A stretch of 64,000 nt of DNA from Duganella sp. Root336D2 (GTDB lineage Bacteria; Pseudomonadota; Gammaproteobacteria; Burkholderiales; Burkholderiaceae_D): positions 1-64,000 of the forward strand of contig NZ_LMDB01000039.1 of NCBI RefSeq assembly GCF_001425005.1, read 5' to 3'. This document shows, in pieces, positions 53,773-63,234 of the stretch. Position 1 is the first letter of the stretch; every line of letters starts with the position of its first letter. Under the pieces are notes generated by a model. The model was not told the origin of the DNA. It worked only from the letters and a program-made list of their open reading frames with translations, and did not search any database. Both the position numbers and the translations under genes were made by a program.

Positions 53773-56609
53773 TTGGTCCAGTACATTTGATGCAGGTCGC
53801 GCTGGATCTCGCTCACCAGTACCGGAGGCAAGGTACGCCACTGCGCTCCACCCAGCCCGCAGCGCGTAATCGTATGAATCGCCGTCGGGTCGGCACGGTC
53901 ACCGACAAACCACTCCCCTTCCAGGGTGATGAAGACCGTCTTCCCGCCGTCCAGCGCCTTGACGAACGAATCGATGCAGCCGCCGTCCCCAACCTCGCGC
54001 TGCCAGCCGCGGTTCTCAAGACCCAGCAGGGCGCCTGTGCTCACTCTGCGGTCCTGCCACTCAGGCAGGGTGCTGCCATCGAGCGCCGCTTCGTCGAGGC
54101 GGTAGGTGGCTCGGCCCAGCTGTTCGAACGGTTGCAGGACTTCGTAGTCGGCAAACAGCTGCGCAAACGCCTGCGCATCGGCATCCGCCAGTTCCAGGCG
54201 GTGCGGGATGCCGAGCTTCGCATCGAGCGGCAGTTGCAAGGCATTGTCGCTGGCGTCGGCATAGCTCAGGTCTTCCGCAACACGGAACAGGGTGAGCAGC
54301 TTGCCGCTCGCGTCGTAGCTGCCCCACACCAGGCGCAGGACCAGGTGGCGCAGCAGCGGATGCCGCACCAGCAGGGTTTCGAATTCCTCCGCCGACCAGC
54401 GGCGCTGCCCGCACATGGCGTCTTCCAGCCGATTGACCTGGGCCCTGGCGACGTTCTTGGCCTGCTTCTTGAGGTCCTTGTAGCGCTGCGAGGCAGCCTT
54501 GGCAATCGCTTCATCATCCTTGCTGTTTGGCTTGGGCAGGTCCTTGATCCGCTTGCCGTCGCTGTCGCATACATACGGCAGCAAGTGCTCGTCGAAGCGC
54601 ACGATGAAGGAACGCGGGCCGAAATCCAGCGCCAGGCGGCCATTCTGGTCCAGGCCCAGGTCCGGCACCGTGCGGTCGGCCAGTTGCTCCATGCTGAGGC
54701 CACGCTGCTCAGCGAGGTCCTCCATCATTCCCACCGCACGCTCACGCAAATCGTTGTAGCGCGTTTGCTCGCTCAACTGGTGCAGGTACATCAAGGCGAC
54801 ATCGGAGCCGATCTGCACCAGCATTTCCATCGCATCGTAGGCGCGCACGCGGACCAGTGCCGCGCGCCACTGCTTCAACGCGACATTCAACTGGCGCGCG
54901 GTTTCATCGTTGCCGATGACACCCTGCATCCAGAAGATCCAGCGCTCCTTGGGCGGGGTATCGTTGTCGCGCCACCATTCGAACAGGGCCTGTCCGAATT
55001 TGGCGAGCGATTCCGGCGTCAGCGCTTCCTGCAGCGCGAGCAGGCCGCTGAACGGAGCGTCCTGCTTGCACAGCGCCATGATGGTCAGGACATCCGGCAC
55101 GGAGCCGATCGGCAGCGCCTTGCCGTTCGATTTCAGGTACAGGCGCGGCAGGCCGGGCACATGCACGCTTTTTGGCGGCGCCGGGAGCTTTTCAGGCAAC
55201 AATTCGCGCTGCGGTTCGGACAGCATGATGCGCAAGGCCTCTTCCGCGGCGCTCCCGTAGCGTGCCGCCTGCTCCGCCACGGCTGCCACCTGGCCGTTGG
55301 CAGCCAGGTGGCGCAAGGCATTCTGCGCGATAAACCGCTCGGCGGGATCTTCCCCGAATGCTGCTGGAAGCAAACCGCGTGCGGCAGCGGCCGGGTAAGC
55401 GAGCAGCCAGTCGCCGGCTTCCTGCTTGACCCAACGGTTAGCGTAGAAGCCCCTGGCGACGTACATCGCAAGTGCATCCCAGTCGAAGCAAGCAGCCAGC
55501 AGCATCGACTGAATGGATGCCGTGGGATAGAGATGCATGAAGCGCGGCAGGCTTGCGGCGCCGAACCAGGCAAACTTGTCCGGCATTCGATACCCCCTGC
55601 GCAAGCCCTCAGCCGGAATATTATTGAAGACCGAGAGAGCCAGATTCGGGGGCAGGAAACGCAAGAACGAGACGCAATCCCAGTACCTGCCGGAACGCAC
55701 TGCGAAATCATCTTCGTGCACCGATTCAGAGGCGATCGCGCGTTCGATCGCCCCGGCATCCAGTCCCATGGCCCATAACGACTTCCGTGCCAGGTCCCAC
55801 GAGCTGGCGTGCGCAGGCATTTCGGACGCGATTTCCGAACGTTTCAGTACCGCTTCCGAGTATGCGAGATCCGATAGATCCGGTCCGTCCACCTTCAGGG
55901 TTTCGTAGCCTTTCCACCTCGACCAATCGATACCTGGAACATCATGGATTGCTTGCAGGGACAGCGATGGAACACGGGAAGGCTCGCGGTTCGCCCAGGG
56001 CAGTTCGCGCAGCACCGGCGGAAACTCCGCCGGCTCAGCTTCTTCCGCCGCGTCGGCAACTTCAAGCAGACGCTCCAGCGTATTCGATTGCGCCTCGCTG
56101 GCGTGCTCCCGCAGCAGCGGCAAGCAGCCAGGATCCTGGTTCAGGATTTCCTGGATCAGCAAGGCAGCGGGCTGCTTCTTTGCCGGATTCACGTCCAGCA
56201 GCTTGCGCAGGACGAAGACGGGCCATTTCTTTGCCAGCTTCAGGACAAGCGGCCGGAACTCGGCGCTGCGGTGCCGTTCGACTACCGCGTCGACAGCCTG
56301 CTCACTATGAATATTCAGCAGCGCCGTCTGCACCGCTGGCGGGCTATAGCGCTTCGATGCTATCCAGTCGACGAACAGCGGCAATGCATCAACGCCGTAC
56401 ACCTGCAGCAGGCGGAAGGCGGAGGGCACCCAGTTGTCCTTCCCCAGCAAAGCCTTGTGCGCCCCATGATGTTCGTCAAAGCCGGCGCCGGGCAGGAACA
56501 AGCCTGGATCTTCTACAAAAAGATCAAGCCATTCCTGCATGCCTTTGGTCCAGTGGACTTTACCGTCCGGTGCGGCCAGCAATGGGTCCGCTTTTGCTTG
56601 TCTTGCCAT
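53769..56609 (-). CDS. DUF4132 (MolR/YehI-like) protein, second copy
   Basis: 946 residues. The C-terminal DUF4132 region has QRYKDLKKQAKNVARAQVNR, LEDAMCGQRRWSAEEFETLL and HPLLRHLVLRLVWGSYD, then LFRVAEDLSYAD and QLFADYEVLQPFEQLGR. The same blocks occur in the partial protein at the window edge, so the operon encodes two paralogues. The N-terminal about 600 residues are helical, HEAT-like repeats. DUF4132 proteins (E. coli YehI/MolR) have no assigned biochemical role; a scaffold or substrate-binding subunit is plausible. It follows the SWIM gene by 15 bases and overlaps the next gene. Confidence 0.85.
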   Translation of the reverse strand: MARQAKADPLLAAPDGKVHWTKGMQEWLDLFVEDPGLFLPGAGFDEHHGAHKALLGKDNWVPSAFRLLQVYGVDALPLFVDWIASKRYSPPAVQTALLNIHSEQAVDAVVERHRSAEFRPLVLKLAKKWPVFVLRKLLDVNPAKKQPAALLIQEILNQDPGCLPLLREHASEAQSNTLERLLEVADAAEEAEPAEFPPVLRELPWANREPSRVPSLSLQAIHDVPGIDWSRWKGYETLKVDGPDLSDLAYSEAVLKRSEIASEMPAHASSWDLARKSLWAMGLDAGAIERAIASESVHEDDFAVRSGRYWDCVSFLRFLPPNLALSVFNNIPAEGLRRGYRMPDKFAWFGAASLPRFMHLYPTASIQSMLLAACFDWDALAMYVARGFYANRWVKQEAGDWLLAYPAAAARGLLPAAFGEDPAERFIAQNALRHLAANGQVAAVAEQAARYGSAAEEALRIMLSEPQRELLPEKLPAPPKSVHVPGLPRLYLKSNGKALPIGSVPDVLTIMALCKQDAPFSGLLALQEALTPESLAKFGQALFEWWRDNDTPPKERWIFWMQGVIGNDETARQLNVALKQWRAALVRVRAYDAMEMLVQIGSDVALMYLHQLSEQTRYNDLRERAVGMMEDLAEQRGLSMEQLADRTVPDLGLDQNGRLALDFGPRSFIVRFDEHLLPYVCDSDGKRIKDLPKPNSKDDEAIAKAASQRYKDLKKQAKNVARAQVNRLEDAMCGQRRWSAEEFETLLVRHPLLRHLVLRLVWGSYDASGKLLTLFRVAEDLSYADASDNALQLPLDAKLGIPHRLELADADAQAFAQLFADYEVLQPFEQLGRATYRLDEAALDGSTLPEWQDRRVSTGALLGLENRGWQREVGDGGCIDSFVKALDGGKTVFITLEGEWFVGDRADPTAIHTITRCGLGGAQWRTLPPVLVSEIQRDLHQMYWTK

Positions 56610-56624
56610 GAAATCTCCGTGTTC

Positions 56625-58658
56625 TCAAGCCGAACGTGCGACTTCGGCTAGTAATAGGTATAACGTTGCCAGCTTGCCGGGCAAGGGTTGCTTTTCCGGC
56701 GCCTGCATCAGGGTGACGGTCTCGCGCAGCAGCCCGGCTGCCGCGGCAAGGCCGTTGCGCTCGAGGGCGGCCGCAAGTTCCGCAGCTTCCTGCAGGGCGC
56801 CAGCGGCCTGGTGACGCAAACCCTGCCGCATCCAGCGGGCAAGCAGCGCGTGGCCCTGGTTGACCAGCTCCACCAGCGCTGGCGGCTCATGCAACAACAT
56901 GACAGGCGCCAGGCCGCGCGACGCCGCCGTTTCCACGTCCGGTACCACGGCGCGCTGTTCGGTCAGGACGGCAAACGGTTCGATGACCACCAGTCCAGCT
57001 TCCAGCGTGACCGTCCCCGATACCGCAGTCGGCGCGCCGGATTCTCCGGACAATGCACTGGCCAGCGCATCGATGGCATGCGGCGCAGCCGGATTGTGGT
57101 GCTTTCGCAGCAGCAGGCGCTCGCCTGCCCCGCCGACTTCGATCCAGGCGGATAGCGTCTGGCGCGCCGCATTCCATTCCCATTCACCGACCCGCGCCAC
57201 GGGCACGATGTGCATGTGCTCAATCGCCTGCAGCGGCCGTGCGAAATCCGGAACGGCGTTCAGCAGGTAGTCGCGCAGCCCAACGGCGGAGGCCTGCCGC
57301 AACGGCGCCATCAGGTCATCCCACGCCCGGGGCGACAAGGGGAGGACGTTGGTCTGCCGCGCTCCAGCCGCGATCTCCAGGGCGCCATTGGCACGACGCC
57401 GGGCGCCGTTGGTGACAACCTGGCTGGCGGCCAGCCTTTCCACCGGCTGGCCGGCAATCCTGCGCGACTTGATGGCCATGCCAGGCTCCCCGGCCTTCGG
57501 CTTTGGCCAGCTGCGATCGATCACCGTCACCGCAAGGGTATCGGGGTCGGCAAATACCAGCAGCGCGCCCTCCGCCTCGTCATCCGCCCAGAGCTGGGCG
57601 CCGAGGGATACCAGCCGCAAGTGGTCCAACGCAACTTCGCCCTTGACCCCGATGCCGAGCAGCTGGCTGGCCGGCACTTCCGGCAGCTCTCCTGCGGCAG
57701 CCTGGCCGTCCACCAGCACTGCTGCCGCCAGGCGCGCATGCAGGCCTGCCAGCGCCGACAACAGCATCGTCGGGTCGAAGCGGCTTGAGCGCGCATGCTG
57801 CGCCAGCATCAGGTCCTTCATGCCATGCAGCGATTCGCCAATCCAGCACCATCCCAGTCGGGCCGCCAGGGCGAAGACTTCCTCGAAGCGCGCCTCCAGT
57901 GCCAGCATCGGCTGGCTGGAGCCATCGAGCCAGACCTGCAGCGCAAGGGCGTGCGTGCGCTCGAGCAGCGTTGCCGCTGCTTGCGTATCAAACAGGCGCG
58001 CTGCCGCCGGGGCGCCGCCTGCCTGCGCATTGGCCAGGGTAACGCTGGCTTCGGCAAAGCCCGGCGACTTCTTCTCCGCCTGCTCGAATGCCCATACTGC
58101 CAGGACGACGTGCGCGCAACCGCTGCCCTCCTTGCAATCGCACCTGGCGTGCGTCAGGCTGCTGCGCGAGAAGAAGCGCACATTGCACATCGGCAGGCGC
58201 GCGCCTGGAACGGGCGCTGCTTCCTGCCACGCTATCAGCTTGACTAACGGCTGCGCCGCCGCCAGCTTCATGGCTTGCGCCAGGGTCGAAGCAGGAATGG
58301 TTTCGGCCATCGTCGCAGCGAAATGCGACGGCGACCATGGGCCGGAATCGTCGGCCGGTTCGCTTTCCGGATGCGCCTGGGCCTGCGCCTGGTACGCCAG
58401 GACCAGCGTCACGCGGTGGCGGCATAAGCCGCTGGCCGGGCAAGTGCAGCTGGCGTCGCGCAGTGTACTGTTCGGCGCAAGCACCGTGCTGTGACCGTCG
58501 GCGTAGGTGGCGCGGATGGCGCCATCTTCCCCTTCCTCGATGGCGGGCAGGTTGCCTTCGGCGACATCCTTCTGCGCGCGCTTTACAAAGCCCGCGTTGG
58601 CCAGGGCAATCAGCGCTTCGGGCGTCAGTTCCAGCAGGTCGGTTCTGCGAGCGTTCAT
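56625..58658 (-). CDS. Double-SWIM zinc-finger protein (YehQ-like)
   Basis: 677 residues. There are two SWIM-type zinc sites: C71-x-C73...C79-x-H81 in CTCPASGLCRH, and C173-x-C175...C181-x-H183 in CDCKEGSGCAH. The long remainder is mainly alpha/beta with no recognisable catalytic motif. SWIM domains bind DNA or proteins. Most SWIM proteins show one clear site; two in one chain here may give bivalent binding. The ATG at 58658 overlaps the VWA gene stop (ATGA). Confidence 0.87.
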   Translation of the reverse strand: MNARRTDLLELTPEALIALANAGFVKRAQKDVAEGNLPAIEEGEDGAIRATYADGHSTVLAPNSTLRDASCTCPASGLCRHRVTLVLAYQAQAQAHPESEPADDSGPWSPSHFAATMAETIPASTLAQAMKLAAAQPLVKLIAWQEAAPVPGARLPMCNVRFFSRSSLTHARCDCKEGSGCAHVVLAVWAFEQAEKKSPGFAEASVTLANAQAGGAPAAARLFDTQAAATLLERTHALALQVWLDGSSQPMLALEARFEEVFALAARLGWCWIGESLHGMKDLMLAQHARSSRFDPTMLLSALAGLHARLAAAVLVDGQAAAGELPEVPASQLLGIGVKGEVALDHLRLVSLGAQLWADDEAEGALLVFADPDTLAVTVIDRSWPKPKAGEPGMAIKSRRIAGQPVERLAASQVVTNGARRRANGALEIAAGARQTNVLPLSPRAWDDLMAPLRQASAVGLRDYLLNAVPDFARPLQAIEHMHIVPVARVGEWEWNAARQTLSAWIEVGGAGERLLLRKHHNPAAPHAIDALASALSGESGAPTAVSGTVTLEAGLVVIEPFAVLTEQRAVVPDVETAASRGLAPVMLLHEPPALVELVNQGHALLARWMRQGLRHQAAGALQEAAELAAALERNGLAAAAGLLRETVTLMQAPEKQPLPGKLATLYLLLAEVARSA

Positions 58659-59779
58659 GAGCGCACCTTTTCCGCCAGCCAGGCCGCCAGCTGTCCGGGC
58701 GTCATTGCGCCCACGTGCGCACCTTCGCGCACCAGCCGCGCCGCCATGTCCTTGTCGTAGCAGGGATCGGCGCTCGAATCCAGCGCGGCCAGTCCCAGCA
58801 CCGTCACGCCGGACTGCACCAGCGCCTTGACCCGACGTACCAGTTCATGCTGCGATCCGCCTTCGAAGAAGTCGCTGACCAGCACCACCACGGTACGCTG
58901 CGGGTTTTCCACCAGCGATTGCGCATAGCCGACCGCCTTGGCGATGTCGGTACCGCCGCCCAGCTGCACCTTCATCAGCAGTTCGACCGGGTCGGACACG
59001 TCCGAGGTCAGGTCGACCACTTCCGTATCGAAGGCGACCAGGCGGGTACGCATGCCCGGCAGGTTCCAAAGGCAGGATGCCATCACAGCGGAATGGATCA
59101 CCGAATCGACCATCGAGCCGCTCTGGTCGATCAGCAGGCAGATGTCCCAGCGCTCCGTGTGGCGCCGCACGCGGCTCATGAAGATCGGCGTTTCCAGGAA
59201 CAGCTTTCCGCGCTCCGGGTCCCATCGGTGCAGGTTGCCTTGCACCGTGCGTTTGAAGTCGAAGTTGCGCGCCACCTTCATCATGGACCGTCGGCGCCTG
59301 TCGCGCGCACCGGAAAACGCTTGCCGCACCTCGGTTGCCATCTTCTCGATGATCTGGCGCACGACTTCGGCCACCAGCCGGCGTGCGGCAGCCAGCACTT
59401 CGGGATTCATCAGGTGCTTGGTGTGCAGCACCGCGCGCAGCAGCGATTCCGATGGCTCGATGCGTTCCAGCACCTCGAGGTTGGTCACCACCTCGTCGAT
59501 GCCGTACAGTTCCACCGCATCGCTTTCGAGACGCTCGATCACTTCTTTCGGGAACAGTTCATGGATCGTGTTGATCCAGTCCGGCGTGGACAGCTGCGAT
59601 GGTCCCAGTCCTGCGTTACGTTCGCCGCGCGCGGCGATGTCGGTATCGCGCCCGTACAGCCAGTCCAGCGCCATGTCCGCCGAGCGCGCCTCGCCGGACA
59701 AGCTGCCCAAGGCAGGCGCCGCTGCTTCGCCGAGCAGCAGGCGCCAGCGCGTCAGCGAATCGGGAATTTTTAAACTCAT
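58655..59779 (-). CDS. VWA-domain MIDAS protein (YehP-like)
   Basis: 374 residues from the ATG at 59779, chosen because it overlaps the upstream stop by ATGA. The helical N-terminal half is followed by a von Willebrand A domain from about residue 208 with the MIDAS metal site D218-x-S220-x-S222 (LLIDQSGSM), Thr277 in LGGGTDIAKAV and the later Asp in VLVSDFFEGG. VWA proteins pair with MoxR AAA+ ATPases (RavA-ViaA, NorQ-NorD, CbbQ-CbbO) as substrate adaptors. The partner here is the MoxR protein two genes upstream. All metal ligands are present. Confidence 0.92.
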   Translation of the reverse strand: MSLKIPDSLTRWRLLLGEAAAPALGSLSGEARSADMALDWLYGRDTDIAARGERNAGLGPSQLSTPDWINTIHELFPKEVIERLESDAVELYGIDEVVTNLEVLERIEPSESLLRAVLHTKHLMNPEVLAAARRLVAEVVRQIIEKMATEVRQAFSGARDRRRRSMMKVARNFDFKRTVQGNLHRWDPERGKLFLETPIFMSRVRRHTERWDICLLIDQSGSMVDSVIHSAVMASCLWNLPGMRTRLVAFDTEVVDLTSDVSDPVELLMKVQLGGGTDIAKAVGYAQSLVENPQRTVVVLVSDFFEGGSQHELVRRVKALVQSGVTVLGLAALDSSADPCYDKDMAARLVREGAHVGAMTPGQLAAWLAEKVRS

Positions 59780-62124
59780 GACACCAATCCCCATGAAGCA
59801 AGTTTGCGCAGCGCGGCCTGTTCCAGCAGCGCGGCTTTAGCCAGGTCTTCCGCATCGGCACCGGCGAAGTGCGCGGTCAGCGCCCGCCGCGGCAGATGCC
59901 CCGCGTTATGCTGGGCCAGCACAGCCTCCGCCAGCGAGCCGCGTTCCTGCGGCGGCAGCCAGCCGAAGGCGTTGCGCATGGCCGGCAAGGCAAGCACGAA
60001 ATCGAGGTCGTCCAGCGACTTCACCAATGCATCGAGACCGGCGACGAAATGGGCGTCATGCACCAGTTCATCGCGCGCCAGGGCCAGCATGCCGGCTAGC
60101 GCATCGCCAACCAGTCCCGGTGGAATTTCGCCGAGCAGGGCCAGCGCCTGCAAGGTGGCTTCGCCTGTGGCAGCGGAACCTCCTGCATTCAGGCTGACCA
60201 GTCCCCCCAGCGCTGCGCCGCGGCTGACCGGAGCGGAGCGCTGGTCAGCAAGCTTGCGCCGCCATACAGCCAGCGCACGTTCGGGCTCGATCTGCAAAGG
60301 CAGCGCCACGTCGCCAGCCAGCGCATCGCGGGCCACCTGGCGCAAGGCGAGGAAGCCCTGGATATGCAGCCTGTGGTCCACCGCAGGAACCATGCCCATC
60401 GCTTCCAGCAGCCACAACGCACGGTCGAAGGCGGCGGCGATGACGGTGCGCAGGATCGGTGCACCCGCCATGTCGAGCGACTGGCCGTGCAGCAGCAGGG
60501 AATGCAGTACCGGCAGCGCAGTGCCGAAGGATTCAAAGTGTGGCTCGCCGCCGACCGCCATTTCCAGTTCGGCCAGGATGCCGTCGCTCATGCTGGCCAG
60601 GCCGGCAAAGGCGGCCTTGTTCAGGACTTCAGCCAGTTGCGCGAAACGGCTTTCGCCGTTGGCACGGCCCGCTGCCCGTATGCGCTCTTCCAGCTTCATG
60701 CGCGCTGCATCTTCCAGCGTGGCGCCATATGCCGCGGCCTCGATCAGCGCCGCGCGCTGCTCCAGCGGTGTCCGCAACGCCCATTCTTCGCGCCGCTCGC
60801 CGGACATTGCCAGGCCAGGGCCCGAGCGCCGGTCGATGCCGGGGATGTCCAGCAGCAGCAGGCGATGCAGCACGCGGCTCTTCTCGCGGTCGGCGGGCGC
60901 GAACAAATCGAGCACCATATCGCACGGCAGCTTGATGCCGCGCGCTTCCAGTTCCTCCTCGACCGCCAGCACCAGCGGCGGCTGCGGCGTACCGGGCGCC
61001 AGCTTGCCCGCCACATCGCCTGCCAGTACGTCCATGATCTCGACCAGGATCGGGTCGGTACCGAAGCGCAGCGGCCCGCGATAGGTCCACGGCAGCGCCG
61101 CATCCAGCGCATCCTTGACCAGCGATCCTGCCAGCGCATCGAGCCAGTCGCAGCGTGCCGGCTGGGCATGGCCGCGCAGGCGCGCCAGCGCATCGGCGCG
61201 CGTGTGCGCGGCAATCAGGTCGGCGGTCGATGCCGCCAGCTTCTTGTTGCGCAGGCGCTGCGTCACGCGCTGCAGCAGCGCGGGTCCCACGCCCTGCATG
61301 CCCTCTTCCCATGCCAGCTGGTAGAAGAACGGGGACGGCATACCCGATGCGTAGCCGGTGAAGGAATCGAGCCGCTTGAAGGTGTATGGCACCAGGTAGG
61401 AGCCGAAGCGCACTTCCCCGGCAGCATTGTCCGGCGCCGGCAGTCCGGGCGGGTGCGCACCGTCCTCGCTGCGCCAGGCGCGCTGCAGTGCGGGCGCATG
61501 GTAGCCGCCGCACACCACCAGTACCGGGCCTTCCTTGCGCGCCATTGCCCAGGCGATCCATCTCGCCATCATGCGTTCGCGCGACTGGTTGCCGATCGAG
61601 CCCGCATCATTGGCGCGCAGGTGCTCGAAATGGGCGGACAGGCTTTGCTCCAGCTGTTCGAGGGAATCCTGTTGTTCAAACAGCGTATCCCACAGGGCGT
61701 CCCGGCTGTCCACCGCCATCTTGCGGCGCAGCGCATCTTCGTAGGTGGCGGCGCGTTCAGCCTCCGCCTCGTCGCCCACGTCGGCATAGCGATTGAGCAC
61801 ATCGGCAAAAGCATCGTCCCATGCCGGCAGGTCGATGAAGCGCACGTGCGCACCCGTCTCACTCCCGACGGACAGCGCCTGCCATTCCGGCGAATGCTCG
61901 GCAAATGGCGACCAGGATGCGCGATGCCCTGCTTCCGACGAAAGGAAGCTGTAGATCGCCAGCGGCAGCTTGTGCGGCAAGGCCATCTGCCCAAGCTTGT
62001 CGTTGAAGTCAGCCGGCCCTTCGATCAGCACATGGGCCGGCTGCAGGCTGCGGATCTTGTGCGCCACCAACCGCGCGCAGGCGGGGCTGTGATGGCGAAC
62101 GCCGATGATGACTGGCTCTGTCAC
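59776..62124 (-). CDS. DUF5682 protein (YehM-like)
   Basis: 782 residues. The N-terminus reads VIIGVRHHSPACARLV with HVLIEGPADFN following, and VLVVCGGYHAPAL is near residue 206. The two GxxH elements (residues 8-11 and 206-209) with an intervening conserved Glu (residue 35) resemble the layout of the TraB/TIKI/ChaN-EreA superfamily of hydrolase-like proteins; this relation is my inference. The C-terminal two thirds is helical and Ala/Leu-rich. It overlaps the MoxR gene and the VWA gene by four bases each, so it is stoichiometrically coupled to both. Confidence 0.82.
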   Translation of the reverse strand: MTEPVIIGVRHHSPACARLVAHKIRSLQPAHVLIEGPADFNDKLGQMALPHKLPLAIYSFLSSEAGHRASWSPFAEHSPEWQALSVGSETGAHVRFIDLPAWDDAFADVLNRYADVGDEAEAERAATYEDALRRKMAVDSRDALWDTLFEQQDSLEQLEQSLSAHFEHLRANDAGSIGNQSRERMMARWIAWAMARKEGPVLVVCGGYHAPALQRAWRSEDGAHPPGLPAPDNAAGEVRFGSYLVPYTFKRLDSFTGYASGMPSPFFYQLAWEEGMQGVGPALLQRVTQRLRNKKLAASTADLIAAHTRADALARLRGHAQPARCDWLDALAGSLVKDALDAALPWTYRGPLRFGTDPILVEIMDVLAGDVAGKLAPGTPQPPLVLAVEEELEARGIKLPCDMVLDLFAPADREKSRVLHRLLLLDIPGIDRRSGPGLAMSGERREEWALRTPLEQRAALIEAAAYGATLEDAARMKLEERIRAAGRANGESRFAQLAEVLNKAAFAGLASMSDGILAELEMAVGGEPHFESFGTALPVLHSLLLHGQSLDMAGAPILRTVIAAAFDRALWLLEAMGMVPAVDHRLHIQGFLALRQVARDALAGDVALPLQIEPERALAVWRRKLADQRSAPVSRGAALGGLVSLNAGGSAATGEATLQALALLGEIPPGLVGDALAGMLALARDELVHDAHFVAGLDALVKSLDDLDFVLALPAMRNAFGWLPPQERGSLAEAVLAQHNAGHLPRRALTAHFAGADAEDLAKAALLEQAALRKLASWGLVS

Positions 62125-63230
62125 GGCAAACGATGCCTTGCTTCGAAATAGGCTTGCCAGTGGGGCCCGTTCCTGCGCGCGACCTTTTGCTCGAAGTAGC
62201 GGCGCAGCTTGGCGCGGTCGTCGGCATTGTCCTTGACCACGGTGCCGGCGATGCAGTCGACCAGGTCGGCCGGGCTGCCGTCGCGCTGCTCGAGGAACCA
62301 GGCGCGCACGCCGACGGCATGGGCGACGTTGACTGCTTCCGCCGTCGACATGACAGCAGTCAGGCGGTCCATCGCGGCGTCGCCGCTGTGCGCCTGCGAG
62401 GCGCCGCGCAAGTCGCGGAAGGTGGTCACCAGCAGTTCCAGCACCGGTACCGGCAGGCTGCGCGGAATCGCGCTCTTTTCCAGCAGGCGCGCCGAAGCCT
62501 CTTTCACCAGCGCCAGCTCATGGTCGAAGTCGAGGATAGGGAACACGGTTTCGAAGTCGAAGCGGCGCTTGAGCGCCGCGCTCATTTCATTCACGCCGCG
62601 GTCGCGCGTGTTGGCGGTGGCAATGATGTTGAAGCCGTCGCGTGCGTACAGCATGCCGTCCTCGCCCGCCAGTTCCGGCACGCTCATGACGCGGTCCGAC
62701 AGCATGCCAAGCAGGCAGTCCTGCACTTCCAGCGGCGCGCGCGTGATCTCTTCGAAACGCACGATCTGGCCGTCGCGCATGCCCTGGTACAGCGGTGCCG
62801 GCACCAGTGCGCGCGGACTTGGGCCTTCGTTGATCAGCAACGCGTAGTTCCACGAATACTTGATCTGGTCTTCCGTGATCGAAGCGCCGCCCTGGATGGT
62901 CAGGGTCGACTTGCCGCAGATGGCGGTAGCCAGCAGCTCGGACAGCAGCGACTTCGCCGTGCCCGGCTCGCCCACCAGCATCAGGCCGCGGCCCGTCGCC
63001 AGCGTCACCAGCATGCGTTCGATCGACGCCGCAGGCGCCACGATCTTGCGCTCGATTTTCAACTCGTCGTCGCCCAGGATGAATTTGCGCGCGGCGGTCA
63101 GGCTCAGCGCCCAGCCCGGCGGACGCGGGCCGGTATCATTGTCGCGCAGGCGTTGCAGCTCCTGCGCATGGAGGATCTCCGCCGGTGGGCGCTGCAAAGT
63201 CGGTGCTTCTTTGGTTGTACTTTTCTTCAT
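62121..63230 (-). CDS. MoxR-family AAA+ ATPase (YehL-like)
   Basis: 369 residues. Walker A GEPGTAKS at residues 87-94, Walker B IVRFEE at 156-161, sensor 1 Asn in IIATANTRDRGVNEMSAALK near 207, and arginine-finger type residues in LKRRFDFE. It has the MoxR subfamily signature of a short insert before the Walker B helix. MoxR ATPases remodel protein complexes together with VWA partners. It begins four bases after the stop of the first DUF4132 gene. Confidence 0.93.
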   Translation of the reverse strand: MKKSTTKEAPTLQRPPAEILHAQELQRLRDNDTGPRPPGWALSLTAARKFILGDDELKIERKIVAPAASIERMLVTLATGRGLMLVGEPGTAKSLLSELLATAICGKSTLTIQGGASITEDQIKYSWNYALLINEGPSPRALVPAPLYQGMRDGQIVRFEEITRAPLEVQDCLLGMLSDRVMSVPELAGEDGMLYARDGFNIIATANTRDRGVNEMSAALKRRFDFETVFPILDFDHELALVKEASARLLEKSAIPRSLPVPVLELLVTTFRDLRGASQAHSGDAAMDRLTAVMSTAEAVNVAHAVGVRAWFLEQRDGSPADLVDCIAGTVVKDNADDRAKLRRYFEQKVARRNGPHWQAYFEARHRLP

Positions 63231-63234
63231 GGTG

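Noticed and set aside
53787-55778. Long plus-strand open frames antisense to the DUF4132 gene, and similar ones at 60364-62151 and 42408-43769
   Set aside because: All lie opposite strongly supported genes, have Arg/Gln/His-rich translations and no recognisable motif; typical antisense shadows.
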